DNA from: Westerdykella aurantiaca
Lineage: Eukaryota > Ascomycota > Dothideomycetes > Pleosporales > Sporormiaceae
NCBI GenBank assembly: GCA_030412805.1
Contig: JASJFJ010000002.1
Coordinates: 6,138,001-6,202,000, forward strand
Direction: 5' to 3'
Length of the DNA: 64,000 nucleotides
Both the position numbers and the translations under genes were made by a program. Positions 21,425 to 32,200 of this stretch are shown here, piece by piece. The notes under the pieces are model-generated. The model saw only the letters and a program-made list of their open reading frames with translations. It searched no databases and was not told where the DNA came from. Numbering within the stretch: position 1 is the first letter of the stretch; each line of letters begins with the position of its first letter.

Positions 21425-22565
21425 TTCTTTTGCTTTGTATGCGTTGTTGTCCTTTTTCTTTTCATCCTTTTACTTCCTTACTTTCCGTTTGACTTCTTTT
21501 TCTTGCAGGATTTGTCATTCCCCAAGCGACTAGAGGTGCGGTGAGGCTCTAGAAAAGCAATTCGATTTCTGGTTGTGCTGCAAAACATGATGAAAAAGAT
21601 GTCTGAGGGTCCCTCAGCAGAGATGTATTCTAGCTCTTAGCACCCTGTTGATACAACAAGTATTACGCGAGCAGAGGACGTATAACTAGTAGAGACCTTA
21701 GTAGATTAAAAACCTATGTTAAATAGAGCCCTTTGCAGAGGCTCTACTTTTACGTATAATGTTTAGGGTGGCACAACTTTCCCGTTGCCAACCCCTGGGA
21801 AGGCACCTATAGATCTGCCTACCCTCTCTGCCCCGTGAAGGACGGGGCAGAGGCTAGAGAGGGCAGAGATTAGTTAAGAGGGAAAATCTGCTTGACGGGG
21901 CGTGCCTCGTGGAAGACGGCTCTCACCAGTACTTCACGGAGCATGCGCCGCCGTTGACGGGGCGCAGAGGCCCATACGGTAGCTAGTTGAAGCGCAACGC
22001 GAGAGCGAGCGCGAGCGTGAGCATGGGACACCTAACTGGAGGTCCTACTAGTTTGAGAACCCAAGCTGAACAGAGCTCTATTCTAAAGTCCCATTTCAAT
22101 CTACAATGGTAGGGCGTCATAGTTTTTCCGTCACCTGAGTACTAGTGCTTAGGAAGACCATCCATTGTACATGGTTATAGTATATGAATTCTCTACACGT
22201 CTGAGCTATACCCTGCTACCGTCAAACTTTAGGTGTGAGGGGAAACAACTCCCGCGTTTCGTCACATAAATGTTACGGTTGGGCAAATCGAGTTGCCAAC
22301 ATCAACGCTTCAAGAGAATGTATGATCTTCATGATTTCTTCCAAACATTCTGTCGCCTTGTCCAAAGCGCCCCCGAAACCTCTTAGCAAGAGCGTCTGCC
22401 ACCGCGAATACTTGTGCGGAATGTGTCATGTACACTGTCTTCCTTAACAGCGCGCAAACTCACTCCCGTCCACGGTGCCTCCCATCGGAATACGTTCAGC
22501 CACTGAGCTCCATAGTCCCGCCCCCATCAAGTCCCAATCCTTGACCTCCAACTTCCACTTCTCTC
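21425..22565. other. Gene-free region with repeat remnants
   Basis: No coding sequence is supported. It contains an 11-bp perfect hairpin at 21826-21852 (arms CTCTGCCCCGT, loop GAAGG), several variants of GACGGGGC around 21895-21965, and a stretch at about 22030-22115 that matches another place in the window (58828-58911). It reads like old repeat or transposon debris between the tRNA and the 3' end of the following minus-strand gene. Confidence 0.5.
22030..22115 (+). repeat. Dispersed repeat, copy 1 (partial)
   Basis: ACCTAACTGGAGG, GCTGAACAGAGCT, TTCTAAAG and ATTTCAATCTACAAT align in order with ACCTAACTGGAGA, GTTGAACGGAGCC, TTCTAAAG and ATTTCGATCTCCAAT at 58828-58911. By eye the identity is roughly three-quarters, with many transitions. 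A possible distal piece (AAATAGAGCCCTTTG near 21719) resembles the opposite inverted repeat of copy 2, but that match is weak. Confidence 0.5.
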
Positions 22566-25500
22566 CTAGTACTCCTCCAGCATCTCCTCTATCTCCTTCA
22601 ACCTTCTCGCATCCAAATTCAAAGGCCGCACCTTGTACGACTTCTCCCTCTCCTCTGCCGTCATCTGAATCGGCGCATCCAGCACCACCGCCCAGCCCTC
22701 CCACACCGCACCCCTATCCGTCTCCGTCATCATGCCCGAGGAAACGCGCCACCGCTTGGACAGCAGCTGTTCCCTGTCTGTGGCGCCAGCGTGCACGTAC
22801 ATGAACGAGAGCGCTTGCATCAGTTTGTCGTGGGCTTGGACGTGTGGATCCAGTGGCTTCGGACCTTTGCCCTTGCCCGTGCCGCTGTTTGCCTTGTAAG
22901 TCCATGTGACGCCATACTGACCGGCATACCTCTCAATGAGCTTGTAATTCCCGTGTATCATCTTGCGGTGGAAGATGGAGCCGATGTGTGCGGGAAGGAA
23001 GATCGCGCGGGTGAATTCTATTGTGCCCGTTTTCATGTCTTCGTAGCCGAGCATGATGGCATCGGTCCGTTCCTCTGAGGTATCTTTGAGCGAATCCGTG
23101 TCCATGGCGTCGTCGTCTTCATTGCCGTCGTCGTCTTCGTTGCCGTCCTCACCGCCGGGAAGCGTGCTGCGGGGGAGAAGCACATGGGGGAAGTGCATAC
23201 AGATGGTGCGCCGCTGTGAGATATCGGAAGTCCCCAAATGGAGCGGCGGGAGAAATGTGTGAACATTGCTGCTACCACTCCGTTCGCTAGATGGGTTTGT
23301 AGTAGTTGTCGTTGTTGATGAAGTGGTGATAGGAGAGGGGACATTATCTCGCTGGATGCCTGGGCGGGGAGGCGGGAAAGCTACGGTCGGAGGGGGTGGA
23401 GGGGGTAGTTGTTGATTGAACACACCAGCAGCGGTCGAAGAAGAAGACGTGATAAGGACGTTAGAAGCGAGGCTATTGGCCGCGGCAGTGTTGACAGAGA
23501 GTCCATGTAGGCCCGGAGTAAGTAGGGAATGGTTCGGAGTCGTGGGTGTCGAAGGAATGCCCGACGGACTGCCATTTACTGAAAGACCTTGCAATCCTGG
23601 TGTCAGTAATGAGTGATTCGGAGCCGGTGAAGCGACCGGAAGCTGCTGATGATACAGATGAGCATTGCTAGCCGACGAGGTATTGGCAGCTAGATTCTGT
23701 GACTGCTGCTGAGCTAGAGTCGAATGTGGTGCCTGGACATTTGGCTGGGGCGGCCCTGTAACAGTAATCACAGGAGGATTTCCCATGGCTACGGGTGGAA
23801 GCGCTTGTTGGCCTTGTGGATCAAAATTTGGACTGTCCGGCTGCATAAGTGCTGATATCTGTAGCATTGCGCTTGTTGGTGCCGCAAGAGGAACAGGAGG
23901 CGCAACCGGAGCACTTGATGGAGTTTGTGTCGGCATCATTGAAGGGGCGCCTGAATGGGATGGACCAACAAAAGTCGGAGCAGAAGACGGCCCAGCAGAA
24001 GGATTCACCAAGGCAGCAGCTCGAGCTCGCGCAGCTGCTTGAGCTGCTTGATGGCGCGCCAACGCAGCTCTAAAGGATTGGCGCAAGACTGGGAGCAGAC
24101 CAACAAGTTGCGCAGGAGTGTGGTGTTGCAGAGCACGTGCAATCATCGCATTCCAGGCGGCTATCACTTGCTCCCTGGACAGATTGGTGGCGGTAACGGA
24201 AGCGGTTGGGGTGACGTCCATAGCGGCAGCGCTTCCACCAACACTGTTCACCTCGCCATTAGGCTCCTCATCATCCTCAGATGTGGCATCGAGATCAAGA
24301 TACTCGTCTGTGGGTCCGTCACCCTGAGGGACCGCGGCAGAGAAAAGGCGGGACCTCAGGAATGAGGCCACTGCACGGGGTACCTCATTGATGGGATCAA
24401 CATCCACCGGAGACTCCGAAGCCACATTGCGTATCTCGATGTCTCTGTCTGTATCTCTTCGAAATGCGGATGAAGCCGTGTGCGGTATGAGCGGAGCAGG
24501 CACCGCGAGAGTACTCGAGGGACCCTCGCGTGTCGAAGTGAGGTCCATAGCTTCCATCTCGGCGCGATGTGCAGCTTGCTGAGCTTGGAAGTCAAGCCTT
24601 ACGTTCGTCAGTGCCTCGACGGACTTGTCAAACTGCGTAACGCGGTCCCGCATCTCCCGTAGCTCATGATAACGTCGCTTGTCTATGTTGTAGTTCTTGA
24701 AGCCCTGGCCAATGCCATCTTCAGGTGTATCCATCGGATGCTCTTGTTGTCCCAATTTGTAATTTGCGATCTGCTTTTCGGACATGCCGGCCTCTTTGAG
24801 CAAACCGAGCGCGAGCTCGCGTGATCTGAAGCAGGCGGCATGGTACCTGGTGCGCGCGGCATGATCTCCCGCAGGAGGCATGTTGATGAGTACAGACATT
24901 GGCACATCCACTTTAGGCGGCCGAAGACCGAATCTCTTCTCTCCGTATTGGCGGCGGTTGCTGAACTCTACATCGTCGTCCTCGAAATCATGGTCTCGGG
25001 TGAGCTCTTCTTGCGCTTTGGGTGGCTCGTGGGGCAATCGAACCGGGGGTCGTTCAAACGCCCAAAGGTTGGGGATCTCCTTCTGCATTGCGCATTTCAA
25101 AGCATATCCGTCACCTTCGTAACAATCCAAATACTCGTAGAGAATCTCGATAAGACTCGGGACTTTGCTTGCGTCGGCCTGGAAGATATCGAGCAATACC
25201 TTCAGGATCTCGTCGGTTTTCGCCAACTCAGGGTCGAATCGTCGACGCCCGAGAGGTTTGTAGAATCTCTTCCCCTCGCGCTGGACTCTCGGTGACTGGG
25301 TCGAAACTGCCGGGGTCGGCGGTACTGATAACCGGTCGGTCCACAACCTGGGCCTTTTGAATGCCAGGTTGCGGTCGCCATCTTCTGGCTTCTGCACTTT
25401 CCACTGTACTAACCAGCTCCACTGTTCTTCGCCGGTTTCCATAGCGTATCGGTCCGTAAAGTCTTGGATTAGGGCAGTGAAGATATCAAGAGGGATGCCT

Positions 25501-25637
25501 ATCCCATACACAGTGATAGGATGGTAGTAAACCTCTTGTTTCACGGGTATCGGAAACGGCTCGACGTTGCCTTCGACATCTTGGAGTCGCAGGTAGCGAT
25601 CGTCGAACAAATCCAGGACGTTACCATGTGACGCCAT
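22566..25637 (-). CDS. Large unknown protein with disordered middle
   Basis: One intronless frame of 1023 residues. The N-terminal 350 residues look folded (FPIPVKQEVYYHPITVYGIG, DYEDDDVEF-like acidic stretch, ELALGLLKEAGMSEKQIANY). The middle (about 450-860) is Ala/Pro/Gln/Ser/Thr-rich and includes two near-copies of an NHSLLTPGLQGLSVN block. The C-terminal 160 residues are again ordered (EFTRAIFLPAHIGSIFHRKM, KRWRVSSGMMTETDRGAVWE). I do not recognise any domain and see no catalytic or DNA-binding motif; the layout (two ordered ends around a Gln/Pro-rich linker) is common in fungal nuclear proteins, but that is only inference. The start chosen is the first ATG (MASHGNVLDLFDDRYLRL). Confidence 0.75.
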   Translation of the reverse strand: MASHGNVLDLFDDRYLRLQDVEGNVEPFPIPVKQEVYYHPITVYGIGIPLDIFTALIQDFTDRYAMETGEEQWSWLVQWKVQKPEDGDRNLAFKRPRLWTDRLSVPPTPAVSTQSPRVQREGKRFYKPLGRRRFDPELAKTDEILKVLLDIFQADASKVPSLIEILYEYLDCYEGDGYALKCAMQKEIPNLWAFERPPVRLPHEPPKAQEELTRDHDFEDDDVEFSNRRQYGEKRFGLRPPKVDVPMSVLINMPPAGDHAARTRYHAACFRSRELALGLLKEAGMSEKQIANYKLGQQEHPMDTPEDGIGQGFKNYNIDKRRYHELREMRDRVTQFDKSVEALTNVRLDFQAQQAAHRAEMEAMDLTSTREGPSSTLAVPAPLIPHTASSAFRRDTDRDIEIRNVASESPVDVDPINEVPRAVASFLRSRLFSAAVPQGDGPTDEYLDLDATSEDDEEPNGEVNSVGGSAAAMDVTPTASVTATNLSREQVIAAWNAMIARALQHHTPAQLVGLLPVLRQSFRAALARHQAAQAAARARAAALVNPSAGPSSAPTFVGPSHSGAPSMMPTQTPSSAPVAPPVPLAAPTSAMLQISALMQPDSPNFDPQGQQALPPVAMGNPPVITVTGPPQPNVQAPHSTLAQQQSQNLAANTSSASNAHLYHQQLPVASPAPNHSLLTPGLQGLSVNGSPSGIPSTPTTPNHSLLTPGLHGLSVNTAAANSLASNVLITSSSSTAAGVFNQQLPPPPPPTVAFPPPRPGIQRDNVPSPITTSSTTTTTTNPSSERSGSSNVHTFLPPLHLGTSDISQRRTICMHFPHVLLPRSTLPGGEDGNEDDDGNEDDDAMDTDSLKDTSEERTDAIMLGYEDMKTGTIEFTRAIFLPAHIGSIFHRKMIHGNYKLIERYAGQYGVTWTYKANSGTGKGKGPKPLDPHVQAHDKLMQALSFMYVHAGATDREQLLSKRWRVSSGMMTETDRGAVWEGWAVVLDAPIQMTAEEREKSYKVRPLNLDARRLKEIEEMLEEY

Positions 25638-26070
25638 CGTAGAAAGTGGTCGGTTGGGGAGATAGGGAAGGTAAGAGAAGGACGGTCAAAAAGCACAGTA
25701 GAGGGTGGCCTAGTTGTCAAGAAGGAGGGGCTCTTCTGAAGGTGAAGTTGAGGATAAGAAAAGGGCAGCGTTGGTCCGTGCATTGTTGATGTAGTGACAA
25801 CAATAGAAAGTGACCGAGCGCGTGGTGAAGGTGAAAGTGACAGTGAAAGTGAAGAGACGGAAAGTCATGACGAAATAGAGGACTGTGATCCACCCGGCGA
25901 CAGTGAAAGGCTCTTGGTAGTTGCAGTCGGTCCCAATCGAGGGATAGAGCCTAATGCGTAATATCGGCGTTCATATACCGCATCCTACCTGCATCCACGA
26001 AGCCAAAAGGGTATCTCCATACAATGAAAACTGGAACCTTCTCTTTTGCCGCATCCGTCTATGTCCAGAC
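25638..26070. other. Intergenic, promoter of the 1023-residue gene
   Basis: It contains GTGAAAGTGA-type purine-rich direct repeats near 25809-25860 upstream of the minus-strand gene. The left half is the promoter of that gene and the right end is the 3' flank of MIC12. No coding sequence supported. Confidence 0.45.
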
Positions 26071-26458
26071 CTATTTCGCTTCCCTAATCTTCTCCACAAC
26101 ACCACTGACCTTATCCTCCGCGTCCTCTCTCACTCTCCTCCAATCCGTCTCATAGATCGTTTTCACGGCGCCCTCCAGCTTTCTGTTCCACATATCCTTC
26201 AATGTTTCCGCCATTCCCACCGGTGTTTCCCTGGGTGTGGGCTCGGGCGCGAGTGGCTGTGGTTCGACGAGCGTAGAGAGGACGGCCCGTTGTTGGCGGA
26301 GAAGCGCAGCTTGTGCCGCGCGGTTCTTCTGGTGCAGTGCTAGGGTCATATATAGGACGGCAGATGTGAGCGTAAAACCGCCAAGCTGGGAGAGGAGTTA
26401 GCTATGCGCAGTATAGCGTTCAAGCGATGCAACGTACGAAGCCCGTCGTGAAGCCCAT
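26071..26458 (-). CDS. MIC12: MICOS complex subunit Mic12 (Aim5)
   Basis: Exon 1 (26458-26438) encodes only MGFTTGF; exon 2 (26385-26071) continues LGGFTLTSAVLYMTLALHQ. The 52-nt intron is GTACGT...GCTAAC...CCCAG. The 111-residue product starts with the glycine-containing hydrophobic segment (residues 3-26) typical of Mic12/Aim5, followed by the conserved HQKNRAAQAALLRQQ. It would sit in the inner mitochondrial membrane, in the MICOS complex that holds cristae junctions. The remainder is a charged helical segment facing the intermembrane space (LKDMWNRKLEGAVKTIYETDW). Length fits the family. The gene is the last ordinary gene before the AT-rich block. Confidence 0.9.
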
Positions 26459-27445
26459 GACGTGCCGGCTGCTGTAGCTTTCGGTATGCTACCCCGGACA
26501 GGCCAATGGTGGAAGTATAATATGTTCCGAGACTTTAGGCCTGAGTGTGCTCGGTGTAGAGTCGGAATCGCGACCGACAAACTAGAATTGCGGATGGATC
26601 CGTCGTAGACGTACGAGATGTGGTTGACCCCAAGAAAGCGGCTATGTGATACGGGCCGGACGTGCAGCCGATACGGAGCGGGCAAGCCCCCAACACCAAT
26701 TTGTCGTGAACAGCAGCACCCACCCTTTTCCACCATCGCCTTTATCCTTTAATCTTCTCAATATTCGCGTGGTGGGAATAATGCAGTGTGATGTTTGTAT
26801 CCCGGTGGATTATAATTATAAGGCCTTTTACACTACCTACTCCCCAAATACAGACTACATATGTCAACTAGATATGTATACCCCTTCGCAACTTTGGGGA
26901 AAGTCTCCACGGCGGGCGTTTGCGTTGCCCGCCAAGCCCTGGTCGGCGTTGGCCGCTCTCCCGTATCGACCCCCTCAAGCACTGGCCGCCCGTATTGTAA
27001 ACCTGCTTATGTCATGTACTATTTCTAGGCACCGCTTCGTCTTACGCTATTAATACTAATAATCTTAGTAACAGCTTTCCTTTTCTAATACCTATACTTT
27101 AGTTGTTTAACGCTAGAGCTAACTATCTATGCCTTCTCTTTCTTTATCTAATATAGCAGCGTTTTTTTCTAGTACTACTTGCTTACTCTAGTATCTAGAA
27201 GCCTGCAAAAACAAGCTATATCTAGATATACTTGCGCGCTTTCTAGTACTTACTATAGTTGCCTATTGCGTAGTATAGTGCTTTTTCTACTAAGTAGCTT
27301 TTTTTACTACTTTTAAACTTTAGCTTTTATATATAGTCTATATATATATATAAAAAGCTTTAACTAGTAGTATTTACTTTTTTTTCTTTTATACTTACTA
27401 TAATAGGCTAGTACCTAAAGGCTTTAACTTAGATAAAATCTAAAG
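26459..27445. other. Promoter flank and left edge of AT-rich island
   Basis: The first 500 bp have ordinary composition and form the MIC12 promoter. From about 27030 base composition drops abruptly to strongly AT-rich. Near 27402-27445 a 44-bp stretch (AATAGGCTAGTACCTAAAGG...) nearly repeats the start of the adjacent LTR, suggesting a truncated extra LTR end. Confidence 0.5.
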
Positions 27446-27640
27446 TGCAATAGGCTAGTACCTAGGTAGCTTAAACTAGATAAAATCTAGAGTAGTTCTA
27501 CTCTAAAAAGACTAGATAAACTAGTAGATAGTTGTTATACTCTAAAAAAAATAGCATAGAAACCTATTATTTAAACTTTTTAAAGCTTTATTAAATTTAA
27601 ACTATTACTAAGCATTTATAAGCTTTGCGTAGCTATTATA
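27446..27640 (+). repeat. LTR, left end of outer element
   Basis: The 195-bp sequence is the reverse-complement version of the LTRs at 29051 and 34609, and matches 39126-39320 in direct orientation. It is very AT-rich, more changed than the other three copies. It ends TATTATA where the others end TATTACA. Confidence 0.8.
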
Positions 27641-27670
27641 TTTAGATTTAATTACTTTTATTATACGCTA

Positions 27671-27880
27671 GTATAGAAACTTTAGTAGTAGAACGCCTGC
27701 CTAAGTAAAAAAAAGTCTACTAGCTAGTATAGTATTCTATTGTTATAGAATAGAGCTAGAGTAGAAACTCTAGTAGTAAAACGCCTGCTTAAGTAAAAAA
27801 AAAGTCTACTAGCTAGTATAGTATTCTATTGTTATAGAATAAAGCTAAAGTAGAAACTTTAGTAGTAGAACACTTGCCTA
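27671..27880 (+). repeat. Tandem repeat in retrotransposon leader
   Basis: A unit of about 90 bp, containing GAACGCCTGCCTAAGTAAAA and CTATTGTTATAGAAT, occurs a little more than twice. The related inner copy shows the same arrangement on the other strand at about 34440-34590. It precedes gag in both elements. Confidence 0.7.
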
Positions 27881-29045
27881 AGCCTATATTAGAAGCTTTA
27901 CCTATTTCTATTATATAGAGAGTAGGCTATATTAAAAATTAAGCTATTAAGCAATTAATAGATTAAACAATTAAAATACTAAGTAGAAGCCTTGTATACG
28001 CTAAGCTGCAAGCATATATAAAAGATATAAAAATAGAAAGCTACTTAATTAATAACATAACAGCCTACGCTATTAGAAAACTAGAAGAAAAATAGTTATA
28101 TAACTAAGTTGCTACTAGTATACAAAAGATACTAGCTAAAAAGCAATAGCTAGTTTAGGCTATTAAAGCAATAGTAAGTTAGATTAAAACTTAGATACAG
28201 GCGAAAAATTAACTAGTAGAACAATTAGATTCTTCTACAATAATAATAGAAATAATAAAGTAGATAATAAGTAGAATAGAAACGTTAAAAAGTTAAAAAG
28301 CTACTACTACAATACTACTTAGCTAGAAGCTACTATACTCTAAAACACTACTAGTTACTACTAAAAAGCAAGCTAAGTTCTCTAACCTAGAACCTTTTAA
28401 TAGAAACTATGCAAAATACCTAGCTTTCTAGTTTAAAGCAAAAGCAAAGCTTTATAACAACTTTAGTAGCAAGTTAAAGTAATATAAAATTAAGTACCTA
28501 ATAGAAAAGATAAAAGATTACGCTACTAGCGTAGTTTTTTTTTAGTGCAAAACCTATGCTAAATTCTTTTCTATTAAAGAAATGTAGGTATTTCTAAACT
28601 AGCAGTTTAATAACTTCTATGTAAAAATAGAGTTAACCTATATAGATAGGCTGTAAATACTAAGTACCTAAAGATAGCTACTATAGGTAACGCTAATGCA
28701 ATTTTCTACTATACAATCTATAGAAGCTCTATAGTATATAAAGAAAACTCTAACAAATTACGCTAGTTAGGCTTAGTTAAAAGTAGCCTAAGCTAATTTA
28801 AGTTATTCTAGAGTTGCTTAGCTTGTGCGTTCTAGAAACATTAATAGATACTCTATAACACTCTATCTAAAAGCCTAAGCACTTAATTAGCTAAACAGCT
28901 TAAAGCAAAAAAAAAAAGCTGTAAAAAATTATTATATAGAGTTTAACTGCTTAATACTTTAAAGTAGAGAAACTTTTAGAAATACAAGCAAAAAGAATTA
29001 GTTTTTAAAAAGCTTTAATACTAAACTTTAAAAGAGTATAGCTAT

Positions 29046-29050
29046 AGTAG
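29046..29050. repeat. Target-site duplication AGTAG, left
   Basis: AGTAG directly precedes the TG of the inner element and is repeated after its final CA at 34804. The inner copy itself supplies the uninterrupted version of this gag site (CAGTAGATAAAAGCC on its coding strand), which contains AGTAG once. Confidence 0.85.
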
Positions 29051-29245
29051 TGTAATAGCCGCGCAAAGCTTGCAGATGCCTAGTAACAGTTTGGATTTAA
29101 TAAGGCTCTAAAGGGTTTGGATAATAGGTCTCTATGCTATCTCCTTTAGAGCAGAACAACTATCTACTAGTCTATTTTGCCTCCTTAAGGCAGAACCGCC
29201 CTAGATCTTATCTAGGTAAAGCTACCTAGGCACTAGCCTATTACA
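29051..29245 (-). repeat. 3' LTR of inner element
   Basis: The 195-bp LTR starts TGTAATAGCC and ends GCCTATTACA. It differs from its partner at 34609 by nine substitutions that I could count, all transitions. Confidence 0.88.
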
Positions 29246-32200
29246 ATACCCCCTTTCTAGCCTTGAAGGTCTTCCTTAAGGCGTATCTCGGCAGAAGCCT
29301 TGCAGCAGCTAGCTGCAAGTATTGCGCACGTTCTTTGTATACTTAATCTATTAATCTAGCGCTTCTATTTCCTTAAACAATTAAGATAGCTTCTATATAG
29401 TTTTAGCATACTCTACCTATTTTACTTTGTACTATACTTAGCGCCCTCTACCTCTTTAAGTAACCCTCTTTGCAACAATATTCTCTACTACCTATTCTAG
29501 TTTGCTATCAACTACAATAGCTTTAGGCTGCGAGTTATTATTTAGCTAGCTTGGCAGTAGATTGTTGGCAGCTAGCTGCAATTAATTGATATAGAATAGG
29601 TTGTAGAGGCTAGGCAGTGTATTAAGGCGCATAGAATGCGTACTAATTACTTTAGTAACTGTGTATTTAGCGTTCTTCTAGTTAAGCTTCTTGTTTAGCT
29701 GTTAGGTTTTAAAGTGTTTCCCTAGAGCTAGCTACACCTTGTCTTCTACTCTTAGTTGCTATAGTACTTGCTAGCGTTGATTTGCTTGCCTTTTTTGCTC
29801 TTGCTAAGCTTTAGCTATTAAAGCTTAGGCTAGCTTAAATACTTCCTTAAACTTGTTAACTATTATTTTAGCAGTCCTCTTGCTTGCTTGTTTGTTAACA
29901 ATGTAATTTGATCTGTGTTGTAGAGCTGTAAGCTAGATAGGATCTACGTAGTAACTGTGCTAGAGAAAGAATAGGCTAACGCCTGTTAAAGCAGCATTCT
30001 TTAATTAGATAGCTATTATAGCTATACCTAGCAGCTTAGCCTAGTTCTTTTAGTTCTAGTTAACGTACGCCTGTAGATAAGCTTCTACTGTGCTGTTTAT
30101 TCTTTTAGTTAATCTATTAGTCTAGGAGTAGAAGGCTGTTAACAGTTGTTGTTTAATTCCTAGAATTTCGCAGAGTTGTTTCTACAGCCTGCTTGTAAAT
30201 TAACTGCCTTAATCTAATACAATAGCGTTGGGAAGCTAGTAGTACGCTACTACGTGCCTAATAAATGCCTATACAACTGTCTTAGTGTCTATGTTTAGAA
30301 GCAGTACAAGTACAATATCTTTACTTAACTAATTAGTAACTACAAAGAGGATTGTACATCCTTTGCTCTCTAGAAGATTAGTAATAAAATCTATTAATAT
30401 CTCCTTCTATATTTAATTAGAAAGTAGCAGAGGCCTAAGCAGGCTATAAATACTATCTCTCTATAGCTTAATCCTGCTACAAACAGCGCAGTTCTAAAGG
30501 AAGCGCCTAATATCCTTAGACATTCTAGGCTAGAAGTAATCCCTTGCAATTGCTTAGTAAGTAGCTGCACGTTCTAGGTAGCCGGCTATAGCAGGGGAGT
30601 ATACTCTATTAATTAGGCTTGTTTGTAGGGGTTCTAATTGCGGTACCTACTTCTAATCTCTATAGAGCAGGCATCCCTCCTAATCTACTATACAGTCTGT
30701 AATAGATATCTTTAGGCCTAGGCTTAGTAGAACCTGTTGCTCTCTATTAAGCACGCATTGCTAGATGTTAATATATTAGTTGTCGCCTTCTATTGCAGCC
30801 TGCTACAGTTGTTCTAGCGTTAGAGGGTCTTCTTCTAGAAGGGTTGGAGCAGTGCTAGAATTTACGCTGTTATTGCTATCTGTAGCAGTATTGGTATCTG
30901 TATCTATGTTAGTATTAGTGTTAGCATTAGTGCTAAGTGCTACAGATTGAAACGTGATTACACTGCCCTTATCTTTGTTGTCTGTAGCTAGTAAAGCAGA
31001 CGTTAGCTTGAGTAGCTGCTTGTAACAGTGCTGTATACAATTGTTAGAGGCGTTTTAAGGCATATCTTGTTTGCGCTAGAATAGAGCATTAGCGCAGGGG
31101 TTCTCCTTTCTAGGTTAGTAGGCAATCTCTATATTGTAGCGTCCTAGGAGAAGAGACTATTGTATTTGTCTTTTGTTAAGCATTCTTAGCTTTGTAAAAT
31201 ACTCTAGATTCTTGTAATCTGTAATAATAGTAAATTTCTTAACTAATTGTAGCTTAGCGTTCTATTTCTATAGGCACTATACTATAGCAAGTAACTTCTT
31301 GTTGTAGATTTTGTAGTTGCACTTATGTACGTTTATTTTCTATAAAAAATAGGCTACTAGCTGTAGTAGGCCTCGATTGTTGTACTATAAAAGACACCCT
31401 GCTATTGCGTACCTAGAAGCATTTGTTTTAAGCACTGTTTCCTTCTTAGGGTTAAATTAGGCTAGGACTAGTTCTGTAACAAAAATATCTTTAAGCGTGT
31501 TAAAGGCCTTCTATTTAATAGAAGTCTATTAAAAGGCTACGTTGCCTGTAAGTTGCGTAAGGAGTGCTACAAGCTCTAAGAATCTATAGATAAACTGCTA
31601 ATAGAAGTTAGCAAAGCCTAAGAAGCTTTGCACGCCTTTAACAGTCTTAGAGGCCTCCTATTCCTTAATAGCCTTAATCTTCTTAGAGTCTATGCGCAGG
31701 CCTTTGCCTGCATTAATAATAAACTCTAGATATTTTGTTAACTTAACTTTAAATTTGCACTTCCTAATATCTAGCAGGAGGCCTGCCTTACCTAGCGCTT
31801 TAAGCACTAGGTTAACCTAGCTTTAGTACTTAGCTAGGGAGCCGTTTGTATATATAAGTACGTTATTAAAGTAGGCTGTATAGAAGTTGTTAAGATACTT
31901 GCGCAGAGCCTAGTTAATATATCTCTAAAAGGTACTAGGCGCGTTTGCTAAGCTAAAAGGAGTAACTAGCTATTTGTACAGCCTAAACTAAGTGCAAAAA
32001 GCTGTCTTCTATTTATCTCTAGCGTTAATCCAAATCTTGTAGAAAGCAGCTAAAACGTTAAGCTTTGTAAACTACTAAGCTTTACTAAAATTGTTTAGAG
32101 TCTTCTAGATTAGCAGCAGCAGGTATTAGTCCTTCTAGGTAATCGCATTAAGAGCTCTGTAGTCGACACAAAAGTAGAAGCTGCTACCTAGTTTCTTTGC

